A stretch of 64,000 nucleotides of DNA from Mariprofundus ferrooxydans PV-1 (GCF_000153765.1 NZ_DS022295.1:690887-754886), one strand, 5' to 3'. Numbered from the stretch's first letter, positions 19,094-28,370 are shown. Notes: generated by a model from the sequence alone, not told the origin. Made by a program: numbers and translations.

Positions 19094-19831
19094 ATGACTT
19101 CAAAATTACTCACTATTCTATCCATCTGCCTGATCGCCACCGTAATGACCGGTTGCGCCGGCAAGGACAAGCCATTTGAAAACGATGCGCAGCGTGCATA
19201 CGAGAAATCCAAACATCAGGTCACCATTGGTAACTATGCCGAAGCGACAATGGCCCTTGAGCACTTCAGCAGCAAATATCCCTACAGCAAATTTGCCATT
19301 CAGGCAGAGTTGCTGCGTATTTTCGCCGCCTACAAGGATGATGAGTTTGTTCTCTCCGAAGTACTGAGCCAGCGATTTATTGACCTGCACCCGGGACATG
19401 CGAACGCAGATTATGCCATGTACATGCTGGCAATGAGCCAGTACAAACAACGTGCATCGGCAGAAAAGGATCCAACCCAGAACAAGGCAGCCATCAAGTC
19501 GTTCAAAAAACTGATCCGGGAACATCCGGACAGCAGCTATGCCAAACAGGGAAAAATGTACCTGCAATCACTGTATAACTCTCTGGCCAAACATGAACTG
19601 ACCATCGGTAAGTTCTATTTTGACCGCGACCGTTACGTGGCTGCAGCCAATCGTTTTCAGCAGGTCATCCAGCATTACCAGACCACCCCCTCCATCGAGG
19701 AGGCACTGTATTACCTGGCCTCCTCCTATGCTAAAATGGATATGAAAACGGATGCCAGCCAGACCGCGCAATTGCTGCAGCATAATTATCCACATAGTTC
19801 GTGGAGCTCAAAAGCCGAACGATTCCTCTAA
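19094..19831 (+). CDS. bamD: Outer-membrane assembly lipoprotein BamD
   Basis: 245 residues. Lipoprotein signal with lipobox MTGC, then TPR-like helical repeats (AYEKSKHQVTIGNYAEATMA, SSKYPYSKFAIQAELL, FYFDRDRYVAAANRF). Length and repeat layout match BamD, the essential periplasmic partner of BamA in folding beta-barrel proteins. It follows pgeF closely in one operon; in E. coli bamD (yfiO) also neighbours rluD. Confidence 0.93.
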   Translation: MTSKLLTILSICLIATVMTGCAGKDKPFENDAQRAYEKSKHQVTIGNYAEATMALEHFSSKYPYSKFAIQAELLRIFAAYKDDEFVLSEVLSQRFIDLHPGHANADYAMYMLAMSQYKQRASAEKDPTQNKAAIKSFKKLIREHPDSSYAKQGKMYLQSLYNSLAKHELTIGKFYFDRDRYVAAANRFQQVIQHYQTTPSIEEALYYLASSYAKMDMKTDASQTAQLLQHNYPHSSWSSKAERFL

Positions 19832-19851
19832 CAGGGCCAGGCACGCAGGCA

Positions 19852-20274
19852 ATGGTCTTCCACGTCAACAAACCTGGACGGGTACTACTCCTGCTATTCG
19901 CCCTGTCGCTTGGCGCATGTGTCAATCACGATAAAGATGCTATCAATGCCGTACTTGATGCGCGCGATCAGGCTGTCAGCACACACGACATACTGGCATA
20001 TGATGCCCTGTTACTACCCGACTACATGGAAAGGAACAATAGCAAGGCAGATCTTATTATTCGCATGCACAACCTGTTCAAGCAGTTTGATACCATCAAG
20101 ATGGCATCGGATAACCGCATCATTCGCATACAGGAGGATGGTCGTCATGCCCTGTGCGAACAGAGCTATCACCTGCGCGTGGAATCCGACGGCGTCTGGC
20201 GAGAGCTCTATCAACGTGAACAGATTGCCCTGACCCGGACAAAAAGCGGCTGGAAAATCAGCGGCGGTCTGTAA
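19852..20274 (+). CDS. Small lipoprotein with NTF2/SnoaL-like domain
   Basis: About 140 residues from the ATG at 19852; an in-frame start at 19801 would lie inside bamD. Signal peptide ending in the lipobox LGAC. The mature part (DAINAVLDARDQAVSTHDILAY through EQIALTRTKSGWKISGGL) has the helix-then-sheet order of NTF2-like proteins with a typical GWKI ending. No catalytic residues can be assigned. It probably shares the rne-rluD-pgeF-bamD transcript. Its 3' end overlaps the convergent fadE by 17 bases. Confidence 0.65.
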   Translation: MVFHVNKPGRVLLLLFALSLGACVNHDKDAINAVLDARDQAVSTHDILAYDALLLPDYMERNNSKADLIIRMHNLFKQFDTIKMASDNRIIRIQEDGRHALCEQSYHLRVESDGVWRELYQREQIALTRTKSGWKISGGL

Positions 20275-22681
20275 ACGACTCGGCGGAAAAATCGTCGACC
20301 ATCACAGCCTGACGGATCGACAGACGCGCCTCGCTCAACAGATCGGCCTCAGCCTGGTTGAGCATGGATGCCGCCACCAGCCCGTGTAACCATTCATCAT
20401 AATCCTGATCCGGGCGATGAACCTGCCCCAGCTCCTTAAGCTTGCGCTCAATCGATTCAGTATGAATAGTCATCCGCATCGCATGATGCAGACGGCCGAT
20501 CAGATCATCGCTGTCAGCACTGATGTAGATCCCCTCAACCAGTCGTTTACGCGTGGCTGACGGTTCGATCAACATCTCGGCCAGTTGATGCTTCAATACA
20601 TCACCGGGCATGCTGGCCCTGCGCCCCAGAGGAAAGGCCCAGACACGCATTTTCCATGCAACCATCCGATACGGAAAGTTACGTATAATCCCGTCCAGTG
20701 CCTGTTGCACCTGATACAGGCTATGTTGACATGCCCAGTGCATTAACGGCTCATCAGAGCGTTGGCGTCCCTCGTCTTCAAAGCGCTTGAGCACAGCCGA
20801 GCAGAGATACATCCAGGCCATGGCATCGGCAAAGCGGCCGGAAATCGCCTCCTTGCGTTTGAGCGTGCCTCCGAGTGCCATCAGCGCCAGATCAGCCATG
20901 GCCGACGTCGCGGCGCTGTAACGGGCAATCTGGCGGTAGTAACGGGCTGAGCTACCGGCTACCGGCGAAGGTGCCAGACTGCCGATGATTCCGTAGAGCA
21001 CGGCCCGGGCGGCGTTGGCTGTCGTGTAGGCAAGATGCGCCATCAGTGCGGTGTCAAAGCGGTGCAAGGCATCATCGCCGTCTGCTCTCGCAGCAGCAAT
21101 CTCCTGCTGCAGATATGGGTGACAGCGCATTGCCCCCTGACCGAAAATCATCAGCGAGCGGGTCAGGATGTTGGCTCCTTCCACCGTAATCGCAACGGGC
21201 ACGGACTGATACAGACGCCCCAGATAGTTCGACGGCCCCATACAGATACCCCGGCCACCATGCACATCCATCGCATCGTCCACCACCTGGCGCATTGTCT
21301 CGGTCAGATAACGTTTGACGATAGCTGTGACCACTGCCGGCTTTTCACCTGTATCCAGCGCCGACACCGTCAGCCGCTCACCGGCATCCATCAGATAGGT
21401 CAGGCCGGCCATACGCGCCAGCGCCTCCTCCACCCCTTCAAAACGACCTATCGAGGTATGGAATTGCTTGCGCAAACGGGCATATGCGCCGCTACTGTCC
21501 ACGCACATCTTGCCTGCAGCTACGCTCAACGATGGCAGTGATATGCCGCGCCCGATCGACAGCCGCTCAACGAGCATCCGCCAGCCCTTGCCGATCATCG
21601 CAGGGCCGCCAATGATATGATCCAACGGTATAAACACATCCTTGCCACTGTTCGGGCCGTTCATGAATGCAATATTTAACGGATCATGGCGCCGCCCGAT
21701 TTCAACGCCCGGCATATCGGTCGGAATCAGTGCACAGGTGATACCCAGATCCTCCTGCTTGCCAAGCAGGTGTTCCGGATCGTAGACATGAAAAGCCAGT
21801 CCCAACACCGTCGCCACCGGCCCCAGCGTGATATAGCGCTTTTCCCAGTTCAATTTGATGCCGAGCACCTCTTCCCCGCCAAATTCACCACGGCATACGA
21901 TGCCGGTATCGGGAATGGCGCTGGCATCCGAGCCCGCCGTCGGACCGGTCAGGGCAAAACAGGGAATCTCATCCCCTGCCGCCAGCCGAGGCAGATAATA
22001 ATCTTTCTGTGCCTCTGTACCGTAAGCCAGCAACAACTCAGCAGGACCGAGAGAGTTCGGCACCATAACGGTGACTGCCGCCGCTGTACTGCGACTGGCA
22101 ATCTTCTGCAGTACCCGCGAATGGGCATGGGCGGAAAATTCCAGACCACCGTAGTGAGCGGGAATAACCATGGCAAAGAAACGATGCCGGCGAATAAATG
22201 CCCATACATCAGGAGGCAAATCACGCAGATCATGACTGATCTGCCAGTCATCCAGCATCGCACACAGCTCATCGGTCGGCCCGTCCAGGAATGCCTGCTC
22301 TGCTGCAGAGAGTGCCGGTTTGGGCGTTGTAAGCAGACGGGAGAAGTCAGGGTTGCCGCGAAACAGCTCTCCGTCCCACCAGATCGTACCCGCTTCAATC
22401 GCTGCTTTTTCCGTATCCGACATCGGCGGCAGTGATTTGCGAATATAATTCTTGAGCGGGCGGCTGACCCATTTCAAGCGCAGAGCATCTGTAGCGAACA
22501 GCACTCCGGCCGCTCCGATCAGCAGCAGGATGAGCATTACCACCGGCATACTCATACCGGCCAGCATCAGTATCACATCGGCAATAACGAGCAGACCGAG
22601 CCACCGTGTAAATGACAACTTTACTTTGGCCAGCAAAATCAACATGGCGAACAGCAACACAACAAGAACAACCCAGAACAT
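20258..22681 (-). CDS. fadE: Acyl-CoA dehydrogenase FadE
   Basis: 807 residues from the ATG at 22681, preceded by GGAGGT four bases upstream; the ATG 12 bases further up lacks a ribosome site. The N-terminal ~60 residues form two or three membrane helices. The acyl-CoA dehydrogenase core follows with ALTGPTAGSDASAIPD and the substrate region MDVHGGRGICMGPSNYLGR. The C-terminal extension (DUF1974) matches the FadE branch, close to E. coli FadE at 814 residues. It catalyses the first oxidation of fatty-acid beta-oxidation. fadL lies just upstream on the same strand, separated by a terminator. Confidence 0.93.
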   Translation of the reverse strand: MFWVVLVVLLFAMLILLAKVKLSFTRWLGLLVIADVILMLAGMSMPVVMLILLLIGAAGVLFATDALRLKWVSRPLKNYIRKSLPPMSDTEKAAIEAGTIWWDGELFRGNPDFSRLLTTPKPALSAAEQAFLDGPTDELCAMLDDWQISHDLRDLPPDVWAFIRRHRFFAMVIPAHYGGLEFSAHAHSRVLQKIASRSTAAAVTVMVPNSLGPAELLLAYGTEAQKDYYLPRLAAGDEIPCFALTGPTAGSDASAIPDTGIVCRGEFGGEEVLGIKLNWEKRYITLGPVATVLGLAFHVYDPEHLLGKQEDLGITCALIPTDMPGVEIGRRHDPLNIAFMNGPNSGKDVFIPLDHIIGGPAMIGKGWRMLVERLSIGRGISLPSLSVAAGKMCVDSSGAYARLRKQFHTSIGRFEGVEEALARMAGLTYLMDAGERLTVSALDTGEKPAVVTAIVKRYLTETMRQVVDDAMDVHGGRGICMGPSNYLGRLYQSVPVAITVEGANILTRSLMIFGQGAMRCHPYLQQEIAAARADGDDALHRFDTALMAHLAYTTANAARAVLYGIIGSLAPSPVAGSSARYYRQIARYSAATSAMADLALMALGGTLKRKEAISGRFADAMAWMYLCSAVLKRFEDEGRQRSDEPLMHWACQHSLYQVQQALDGIIRNFPYRMVAWKMRVWAFPLGRRASMPGDVLKHQLAEMLIEPSATRKRLVEGIYISADSDDLIGRLHHAMRMTIHTESIERKLKELGQVHRPDQDYDEWLHGLVAASMLNQAEADLLSEARLSIRQAVMVDDFSAESFTDRR

Positions 22682-22735
22682 CGCGACCTCCATGATTTAC
22701 CCGTTATCCAGTATAGACATCACCCTTTTCACAAA

Positions 22736-22760
22736 AAAGGGGCTCTTGAAGAGCCCCTTT
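22736..22760 (-). terminator. Terminator between fadL and fadE
   Basis: A perfect stem AAAGGGGCTC / GAGCCCCTTT with a five-base loop. On the minus strand it is followed by six T residues, so it ends the fadL transcript. fadE then needs its own promoter in the short gap or partial read-through. Confidence 0.88.
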
Positions 22761-22778
22761 GTCATGCGTCAGCCATCA

Positions 22779-23975
22779 TTAAAAACGGTACGTAAGCGAT
22801 GCCGCAGCCAAATGGATATGCGACTTGTAGGTGCCATTTCGTACTACATTGGTACCCGTCGATTGGGTTTGCAGGCGATTGGAGAAAAACACATAAGTAT
22901 AGGCCAGATCGAGCGTTGCCTGATCCGACAAATCCACGCCGTAACCGACATGTACCGCCTGCCTGTCATTTCCCGGCAACAGCGGTGTGAAATAGACCGG
23001 ATCAATAGGAGTCGGGTCATAGGTATAACCTAACCGAGCCCGCATCGTCTCCGAATAGGCCCACTCAGCGCCAGCACGGAATGCCCAGGTCGCTTTCCAG
23101 TTTTCCTGCACCGTGAGCGAAGGCAGGGCACCACCTGCCAATGCTGGTGTATAGATAAAGGCCAGTTTGTCGAATTTCTTCCAGTTCACCCAGTCAGCAT
23201 CGGCACTGATCGTCCACTGTTTTGTCGGATGAAAAGCCACGCCGATATTCAGCATATCGGGCATAGTCACAGTGATGGCATTACTGCTTGTAGTGGCTGA
23301 TGCGATATGGGTTGACTGACCTTTTGACTTGAGCTTCACACTGGAGCGGTAGCTGATACCGGCATTGAACATCTCGGTCTTATAAAGTGCTGCGACATTG
23401 TATCCCCAACCGGTCCCTTTGAAATTCTGCTTCAGTGCGGTGCCGTTAAAATCAACCTTGTACATATCGACAAAATCCACACCTGCGGCCACTGCAAAGT
23501 TGTCACTTAATTTAAACGCCACGTTGCCGTTCACATTAATAGCCTGCAACCTGCCGTATTCAGAAGCACCTGAAAAAACTGCTGTTGTCGGCCATCTCAC
23601 CTCAAGGCCAAACGGCGCATTGACACCAATACCGGCTGTCAGGTCAGAGTCGGTGGCGATAACCATATAGGCATGTGGAACAACGATCTTTTTCTTGTCC
23701 ATACTGGAACTGGAGGGAGCGAGAGGATTACTGGCGTTGGCTGTGAAATCCACCTTTGGCATCACGGCAACAGCGCCAACGGTGACAGCCGTCTGCTGAA
23801 ATGACAGACCGGCCGGATTAAACCAGTTAGCCGAAGGGTCATCGGCAACGGCGGTGAATGCATTACCCATTCCCATCGCCTTCACACCCATTTCCGGGAT
23901 CTGAAAGCCTCCTGCATGCGCAACCTGCAACCACGCAAACAGCATGCTGAACAAGAACAGTACTCGTTTCATCAT
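22779..23975 (-). CDS. fadL: FadL-family outer-membrane long-chain fatty acid transporter
   Basis: 398 residues with a signal peptide (VLFLFSMLFAWLQVAHA). The mature N-terminal hatch GGFQIPEMGVKAMGMGNAF and the ADDPSANWFNPAGLS motif are diagnostic of the OmpP1/FadL/TodX family. It ends in a beta-strand with terminal Phe (ASLTYRF), as expected for outer-membrane insertion by Bam. A strong GGAGGGGGG site lies before the ATG. With FadE downstream it suggests uptake and use of long-chain fatty acids or other hydrophobic compounds. Confidence 0.93.
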   Translation of the reverse strand: MMKRVLFLFSMLFAWLQVAHAGGFQIPEMGVKAMGMGNAFTAVADDPSANWFNPAGLSFQQTAVTVGAVAVMPKVDFTANASNPLAPSSSSMDKKKIVVPHAYMVIATDSDLTAGIGVNAPFGLEVRWPTTAVFSGASEYGRLQAINVNGNVAFKLSDNFAVAAGVDFVDMYKVDFNGTALKQNFKGTGWGYNVAALYKTEMFNAGISYRSSVKLKSKGQSTHIASATTSSNAITVTMPDMLNIGVAFHPTKQWTISADADWVNWKKFDKLAFIYTPALAGGALPSLTVQENWKATWAFRAGAEWAYSETMRARLGYTYDPTPIDPVYFTPLLPGNDRQAVHVGYGVDLSDQATLDLAYTYVFFSNRLQTQSTGTNVVRNGTYKSHIHLAAASLTYRF

Positions 23976-24127
23976 CTAATCCCCCCTCCGCAAAGTCGAA
24001 ACAGCTTAGTCAATGAACGGGGTTGTGTAAATTACAGCCTTGTAATAGAGGAAATCGCACCAGCAGCGACAGCGTCTGCTCTTATGCCGGTAGCGGAACA
24101 TATTCAGCATATCTGCCATGCCCGGTA

Positions 24128-24158
24128 TTGAAAAACAGTATCTGTTTCACTATATAAT
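24128..24158 (+). promoter_or_regulatory. Sigma-70-like promoter of hsp20
   Basis: TTGAAA (24128-24133), 17 bases, TATATA (24151-24156) overlapping TATAAT (24153-24158), about 50 bases before the hsp20 ATG. I see no CCCCAT-type RpoH -10 element. Confidence 0.55.
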
Positions 24159-24207
24159 TCATCACCGGATAGATATATCCCGGTAATTATAAACAAGGAG
24201 GTGTATC

Positions 24208-24636
24208 ATGACCCTGATGCGTTGGTCTCCCTGGCAGGAACTCGAATCCGTAAACAGCCAGCTTAGCCGCCTGCTTGAGGGTAACAGTACTGTTGCAGGC
24301 ACTGAAAGCGGCCAGTGGGCACCGTCGGTGGATATTCGGGAAACCGATGATGCATTGCTGGTGCAGGCTGAACTGCCGGGTATTGATAAAAAAGATGTGC
24401 AGGTCGAAGTGCATGACGGCGTATTGACGCTCTCTGGTGAGCGTCGTTACGAAAAAGATCTCAAGGAAGAGAATGTGCACCGCATTGAACGCGCATACGG
24501 AAGGTTCAGCCGTAGCTTTTCACTGCCGACCCATATCGATACAGACAAGGTAGATGCTCAAATGAACGACGGTGTGCTTGAGATCAGGCTGCCAAAGCAC
24601 GAAACAGCCAGAGCGAAGGCCATTGAAATTCGTTGA
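24208..24636 (+). CDS. Small heat-shock protein, Hsp20 family
   Basis: 142 residues. The alpha-crystallin domain runs from about 40 to 130 (PSVDIRETDDALLVQAELPG; DGVLTLSGERRYEK; NDGVLEIRLPKHE), and the tail AIEIR supplies the I-x-I anchor for oligomers. It is an ATP-independent holdase that keeps unfolding proteins soluble. A strong AAGGAGGTG site precedes the ATG and a GC-rich terminator follows, so it is a single-gene unit. Confidence 0.95.
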   Translation: MTLMRWSPWQELESVNSQLSRLLEGNSTVAGTESGQWAPSVDIRETDDALLVQAELPGIDKKDVQVEVHDGVLTLSGERRYEKDLKEENVHRIERAYGRFSRSFSLPTHIDTDKVDAQMNDGVLEIRLPKHETARAKAIEIR

Positions 24637-24675
24637 CGTCACGCTTTTGTATATTCATGCGGAGCATGCTCCGAC

Positions 24676-24706
24676 CCGGGGCCGTAAACTTACGGCCCCG
24701 GTTTCC
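24676..24706 (+). terminator. Terminator after hsp20
   Basis: A 12-bp perfect stem, CCGGGGCCGTAA (24676-24687) with TTACGGCCCCGG (24690-24701), followed by TTTCC. The loop is very short, so the inner A-T pairs probably open. Confidence 0.75.
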
Positions 24707-24945
24707 TGTTATTCGCAGGCTAAGTTACTGCACTGCTGAAATGATTATGCAGAAATGAAAGGCGGGTCAGCCAACAAACAATCATAAATACTGTAGTATC
24801 CGTGCGCACGACAGAGTGCACCTGAGGTTTGCAACTGAGCAGCAGGCAGCCCAGTATCTCTGTTAACGGAACATCCGTTTTACCGTGTAGAGCATGACGG
24901 CCAGGAACCGGGCACAATGCCGACACGGGTTGGGGGATGATACTG

Positions 24946-25887
24946 ATGCCAACGGATAAACAGAAAATCGGACTCGCCCTCGGCAGCGGCTCAGCCCGTG
25001 GCTGGGGCCATATCGGCGTCATTAAAGCGTTGCAGGAGCAGCACGGCATTCGTCCGGATATCATTTGCGGCTGTTCCATAGGCGCACTGGTTGGCGCCGC
25101 CCTGGCATGCCGGCACATGGATCAACTCGAACAATGGGTCAGAGATATCTCGATGCGGGATATTGTCAGGTTACTTGATTTCAACCTGGGTGCGGGCGGC
25201 CTGATCCAGGGGGAGCGCCTGCTGGAATCCTTCTGCCGTTATGTCGATAACGTACCGATTGAGCAATTACCGGTACCATTCGGCGCTATTGCCACCGATC
25301 TGGAGAGCGGGCGTGAATGCTGGCTTCAGCAGGGCAGCCTGCATGATGCAGTCAGAGCTTCGATCGCCCTGCCCGGCCTCTTCTCCCCGCACCACCTCCG
25401 ACACCAATGGCTGGTGGATGGCGGGCTGGTGAATCCTGTTCCCGTATCCTTATGCCGTGCCATGGGTGCAGATATTGTTATTGCAGTAAATCTGAATAGT
25501 GAGCTGGTCGGCAACCATGCCCGTGCGGAGGGGCGGGAAACAAGGCTGGCGCTGGCACTGCCTCAAAATGAGCTGCTGCAAAAGATTGCCACAGGGCTCA
25601 CTCCGCTGGCAAAACGAGCCAAAGCCATGCTGACAAACGGTGACGATGATATTCGCATACCGGGCATGTTTGAAGCCATGACCGGTGCTATCGATATCAT
25701 GCAGGATCGCATTACCCGTAGTCGACTGGCAGGTGATCCTCCCGATGTACTGATCTCACCACGACTGGGACATATGGGGCTGCTTGAATTTGATCGGGGT
25801 GAAGAGGCAATTGAAGAGGGCTATGCAGCTGTGGCATCAGCCGTGGCAAACGGTGCATTCAGGGCCGTAAATATGGAAGTTACGTGA
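24946..25887 (+). CDS. Patatin-like phospholipase (RssA/NTE type)
   Basis: 313 residues from the ATG at 24946, spaced better from GGGGG than the ATG nine bases earlier. All patatin hallmarks are present: oxyanion Gly-rich GSGSARGWGHIGV, nucleophile Ser in GCSIGALVG, and the Asp of the dyad in VDGGLVNPVPV. These are cytoplasmic serine acyl hydrolases acting on lipids; the physiological substrate here is unknown. It stands alone. Confidence 0.9.
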   Translation: MPTDKQKIGLALGSGSARGWGHIGVIKALQEQHGIRPDIICGCSIGALVGAALACRHMDQLEQWVRDISMRDIVRLLDFNLGAGGLIQGERLLESFCRYVDNVPIEQLPVPFGAIATDLESGRECWLQQGSLHDAVRASIALPGLFSPHHLRHQWLVDGGLVNPVPVSLCRAMGADIVIAVNLNSELVGNHARAEGRETRLALALPQNELLQKIATGLTPLAKRAKAMLTNGDDDIRIPGMFEAMTGAIDIMQDRITRSRLAGDPPDVLISPRLGHMGLLEFDRGEEAIEEGYAAVASAVANGAFRAVNMEVT

Positions 25888-25945
25888 CAAGTATGCTGCG
25901 GAGAGCGGAAGAACAAGCGTACTTACATCAGCGATCACACTGCAG

Positions 25946-26200
25946 TTAACGCAGCGGCGTCACCGAAACACGGCCATCAGCACTGATATTGATCTGATAA
26001 CGGGTGCCGTTCGGACACGTCGCCTGAATAACCTGATTGCCACGACTATCCGTATGCTTGCTGATCTGACTGACCTGACGGCCACCGCAATCATATCCAC
26101 GCAGCAGAATGGTTGCCGCAATATCCTGTGCTTCGGAAACGGCTTCGGCCGCAGGCGATGCCAACAGCATCATCGCCATAAACAGTAACAGATGTTTCAT
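25946..26200 (-). CDS. Small periplasmic protein, unknown
   Basis: 84 residues. A clear signal peptide (MKHLLLFMAMMLLASPAAEA) is followed by a compact mature part with two Cys (YDCGG and ATCPNGTRY) that could form one disulfide. No family recognised. Its ATG overlaps the stop of the upstream gene at 26197 (ATGA), so the two are translated together. Confidence 0.75.
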   Translation of the reverse strand: MKHLLLFMAMMLLASPAAEAVSEAQDIAATILLRGYDCGGRQVSQISKHTDSRGNQVIQATCPNGTRYQINISADGRVSVTPLR

Positions 26201-26649
26201 GCCTTCACCTCCAACAAGCTGTTCCAGAGCAACTCGCGATTCGTGTAGAGATCACGGGACAACGCCGGGTCGTCCTCCAACAGAGCCATGATTTTCAATA
26301 TCAGGCCATCAAAACTGGATCTGATCTCCTTCAGGCGACTCTGCAGCCGTGCCTGCTTGCGATAGGCCCTGATCTCATCGACCAGATCCATAATATCATT
26401 TCGGATAGCCAGCTTGGTGAAGATACCGATCGCCCGGGTGTTTTTCAATCGATCTTCCAGCACCTGCACATTTGCCACGGTGTCGGCCTGCGACTGCGCT
26501 TGATGCACTTTCGCCAGCTGTTGCACAGCTGCTGTAGCAACTTCACTTTGTCCAGCCTGCTCTCCAGCCACGGCCACCGTAGCCGCCAGCAACAGCCAGG
26601 CAACAGATAACGCCCTGATGTATCTGTTTGCCAGCCTTATAGCATTCAT
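26197..26649 (-). CDS. Exported helical protein, unknown
   Basis: 150 residues from the ATG at 26649 (an ATG at 26664 is possible). The signal peptide has the hydrophobic core ALSVAWLLLAATVAVAG. The mature protein is almost entirely helical and charged (VQVLEDRLKNTRAIGIFTKL; EIRAYRKQARLQSRLKEIR), so it is probably a periplasmic helical bundle. The frame is also open for a long way upstream, but that part antisenses nothing and overlaps the glycosyltransferase in another frame, so I discount it. It is coupled to the small disulfide protein downstream. Confidence 0.7.
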   Translation of the reverse strand: MNAIRLANRYIRALSVAWLLLAATVAVAGEQAGQSEVATAAVQQLAKVHQAQSQADTVANVQVLEDRLKNTRAIGIFTKLAIRNDIMDLVDEIRAYRKQARLQSRLKEIRSSFDGLILKIMALLEDDPALSRDLYTNRELLWNSLLEVKA

Positions 26650-26731
26650 ATGAACCCGTCTCATACGCTTAAGTGTAGTTAAACCTCGCCCTGCCGGAAA
26701 GTGGCAGGCACTTACACCCGAGGCTCGCTGA

Positions 26732-27808
26732 TTACGCCCGGCCACGACTCCCGGCAGATCCGGCCAGGCAAACCTCTGCCGCAACAATTGCCCCGTCACC
26801 AGCGGTAGCGGGAAAACTGCGTGGTGAAGCGATGCTGGCTGCCAGAGCCCTGCCCCACTGGCCTGCGGCAAAATCGGAGCGCGACATGCCGGCTGCAGGA
26901 AACCTGTTCTGTAACCACCCTTTAAGCATGGGAAACTCGGGAAAGTCCGGTCGCTCCACCCAGGCGATCGGGGTTTGCGTACTCCAGCATTCAGCCAGAA
27001 TGCCATAACCGGGCTTGCAAACCACCGTATCGACATGCGCCATAACATCAACCGCCCGCAAATCGGGCCCGAATCGGACAGGCGTTACATTGACCGGGAT
27101 ATCTGTAGTCGACAGATGCGGTATCAGAAACTGCCACGAATCGAGCCGGGAGAGCGCCTGTATATCATAGGGTGGTTGCGCAGAACCACCGAAAATGACC
27201 AGTGCAATCTTGCCCGCCACTGTTGGCGCTGAATACGCAGAGCTATCCGCAACAGCGGCAATCAATGGAATCTGCTGTTGCCGGGAAAAGATTGGCATCT
27301 GCATAGCCATAGGCGGTGTCAGCAACAGGTCGCACACACGATAGGCTGTAGCCAGTATCTCCAGCACCGGATCATCTGTTGCCAGCCAGTGCGAATAGAT
27401 GGTATGCCAGTCCAGCGTTGCCAGTCCTATAGCGGGAATAGAGAGCGCTTTGGCTGCAGGAAAGGCCAACGGTGAAATATTGGAGAGCACCAGTGTCGGG
27501 GCAAACTCTCGCAGTAATTCGATCTCGCGCTGCACGTTAGCATCAAAGCCGGTCAACCAGAGGCGCATCTGTCGGATCGATGCATCCCTGTCCTCTTCGA
27601 TGGCAGATTTCTGCACAACCCCGATATCCACCGACTCCTGATCGAGATCAAAATCAAACTCCAGGCGAGCCCGAATCTCCGCTTCCGGCAGCGAACAGCG
27701 GATCAGAAAATGGCATGCCGGTTCCAACCGGTATAGCGCATTGAGCACCGGCGCAAGCTGTGCCAGATGACCGAATCCGTGCCCGGAAATGTAGGCGGCT
27801 AATCTCAT
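26732..27808 (-). CDS. GT-B-fold glycosyltransferase-like protein
   Basis: 358 residues. The N-terminal AAYISGHGFGHLAQLAPVL and the C-terminal CKPGYGILAECWSTQTPIAW followed by RPDFPEF match the glycosyltransferase-like domain that, in plants, is fused to the N-terminus of L-arabinokinase, and related UDP-sugar-binding GT-B proteins. Substrate unknown. It is the first gene of a leftward group with the two small exported proteins (82-base gap to the next). Confidence 0.7.
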   Translation of the reverse strand: MRLAAYISGHGFGHLAQLAPVLNALYRLEPACHFLIRCSLPEAEIRARLEFDFDLDQESVDIGVVQKSAIEEDRDASIRQMRLWLTGFDANVQREIELLREFAPTLVLSNISPLAFPAAKALSIPAIGLATLDWHTIYSHWLATDDPVLEILATAYRVCDLLLTPPMAMQMPIFSRQQQIPLIAAVADSSAYSAPTVAGKIALVIFGGSAQPPYDIQALSRLDSWQFLIPHLSTTDIPVNVTPVRFGPDLRAVDVMAHVDTVVCKPGYGILAECWSTQTPIAWVERPDFPEFPMLKGWLQNRFPAAGMSRSDFAAGQWGRALAASIASPRSFPATAGDGAIVAAEVCLAGSAGSRGRA

Positions 27809-28158
27809 TTGAGCATGGTAAGGCGATTATCCTGTCGGTCAATCGGCGTGGATACCTGCAGAATCATTGACGGAACCAAGAGAGCTCTCTATATCTCCTT
27901 TTTCCCGTCAGAAGATACAGTCATTGCATTTTTAGCACCCTTATCCACTGCGGGAGGCTGTGAATGTATTACTTTCACGACTTAGCTAAATATAACAGAA
28001 TAAACATTAAATAAAAACTTCAATATACTGTTTTTATTGATAAATACCTATTGCTTATATTATAGGCTTTGAACAGCGGATCACTACAGGCGTTGCCGGG
28101 TAGCGGAAGTCACCCCAACTATCCCCAGAGTTATCCACAGAGCCTGTGGATAGAGAGA
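27809..28158. other. AT-rich intergenic region with DnaA boxes
   Basis: No gene. It contains a TTATCCACT match at 27941-27949, a strongly AT-rich stretch at about 27965-28068, then three DnaA-box-like sites within 35 bp: CTATCCCCA (28119-28127), the perfect consensus TTATCCACA (28131-28139) and, inverted, TGTGGATAG (28145-28153). This is origin-like in layout but could also be a DnaA-titrating or regulatory site. Confidence 0.55.
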
Positions 28159-28335
28159 TCAGATATCAAAAGCAGGGCTTTCGCCATGCAGTGTGACGAT
28201 AATCTCTCTTGCCCCGCCATGATTCCGGTGCTCTCCAAGCCAGATACCCTGCCAGGTACCGAGCGCCAGTCGGCCCATTTTAATCGGCACGGAGAGACTG
28301 TTGCCCAGCAGGCTGGCCTTGATGTGGGCCGGCAT
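28159..28335 (-). pseudogene. yjbQ: yjbQ (UPF0047), 3' fragment of the disrupted host gene
   Basis: The minus strand encodes [18 protein letters not shown] through [19 protein letters not shown], the C-terminal 57 residues of a YjbQ-family protein, ending at the TGA at 28161-28159. It has no start of its own. It joins in frame with the 5' fragment at 48129-48392 when the island is removed (88 + 57 residues). The conserved [12 protein letters not shown] motif is intact, so the gene was probably functional before insertion. Confidence 0.93.
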
Positions 28336-28365
28336 TTTCTTACACACCACTTTTATGATTCAAAT
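28336..28365. repeat. Left terminal inverted repeat of the element
   Basis: TTTCTTACA (28336-28344) followed by a TGATTCA block (about 28356-28362). The right end read on the minus strand has the same two blocks in the same order, with somewhat different spacing. This is the probable recombinase core site. Confidence 0.7.
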
Positions 28366-28370
28366 AGGAC
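28359..28370 (+). repeat. Subterminal direct repeat, left copy
   Basis: TTCAAATAGGAC, identical in sequence and orientation to 48046-48057 near the other end. It is a candidate accessory binding site for the recombination machinery. Confidence 0.6.
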
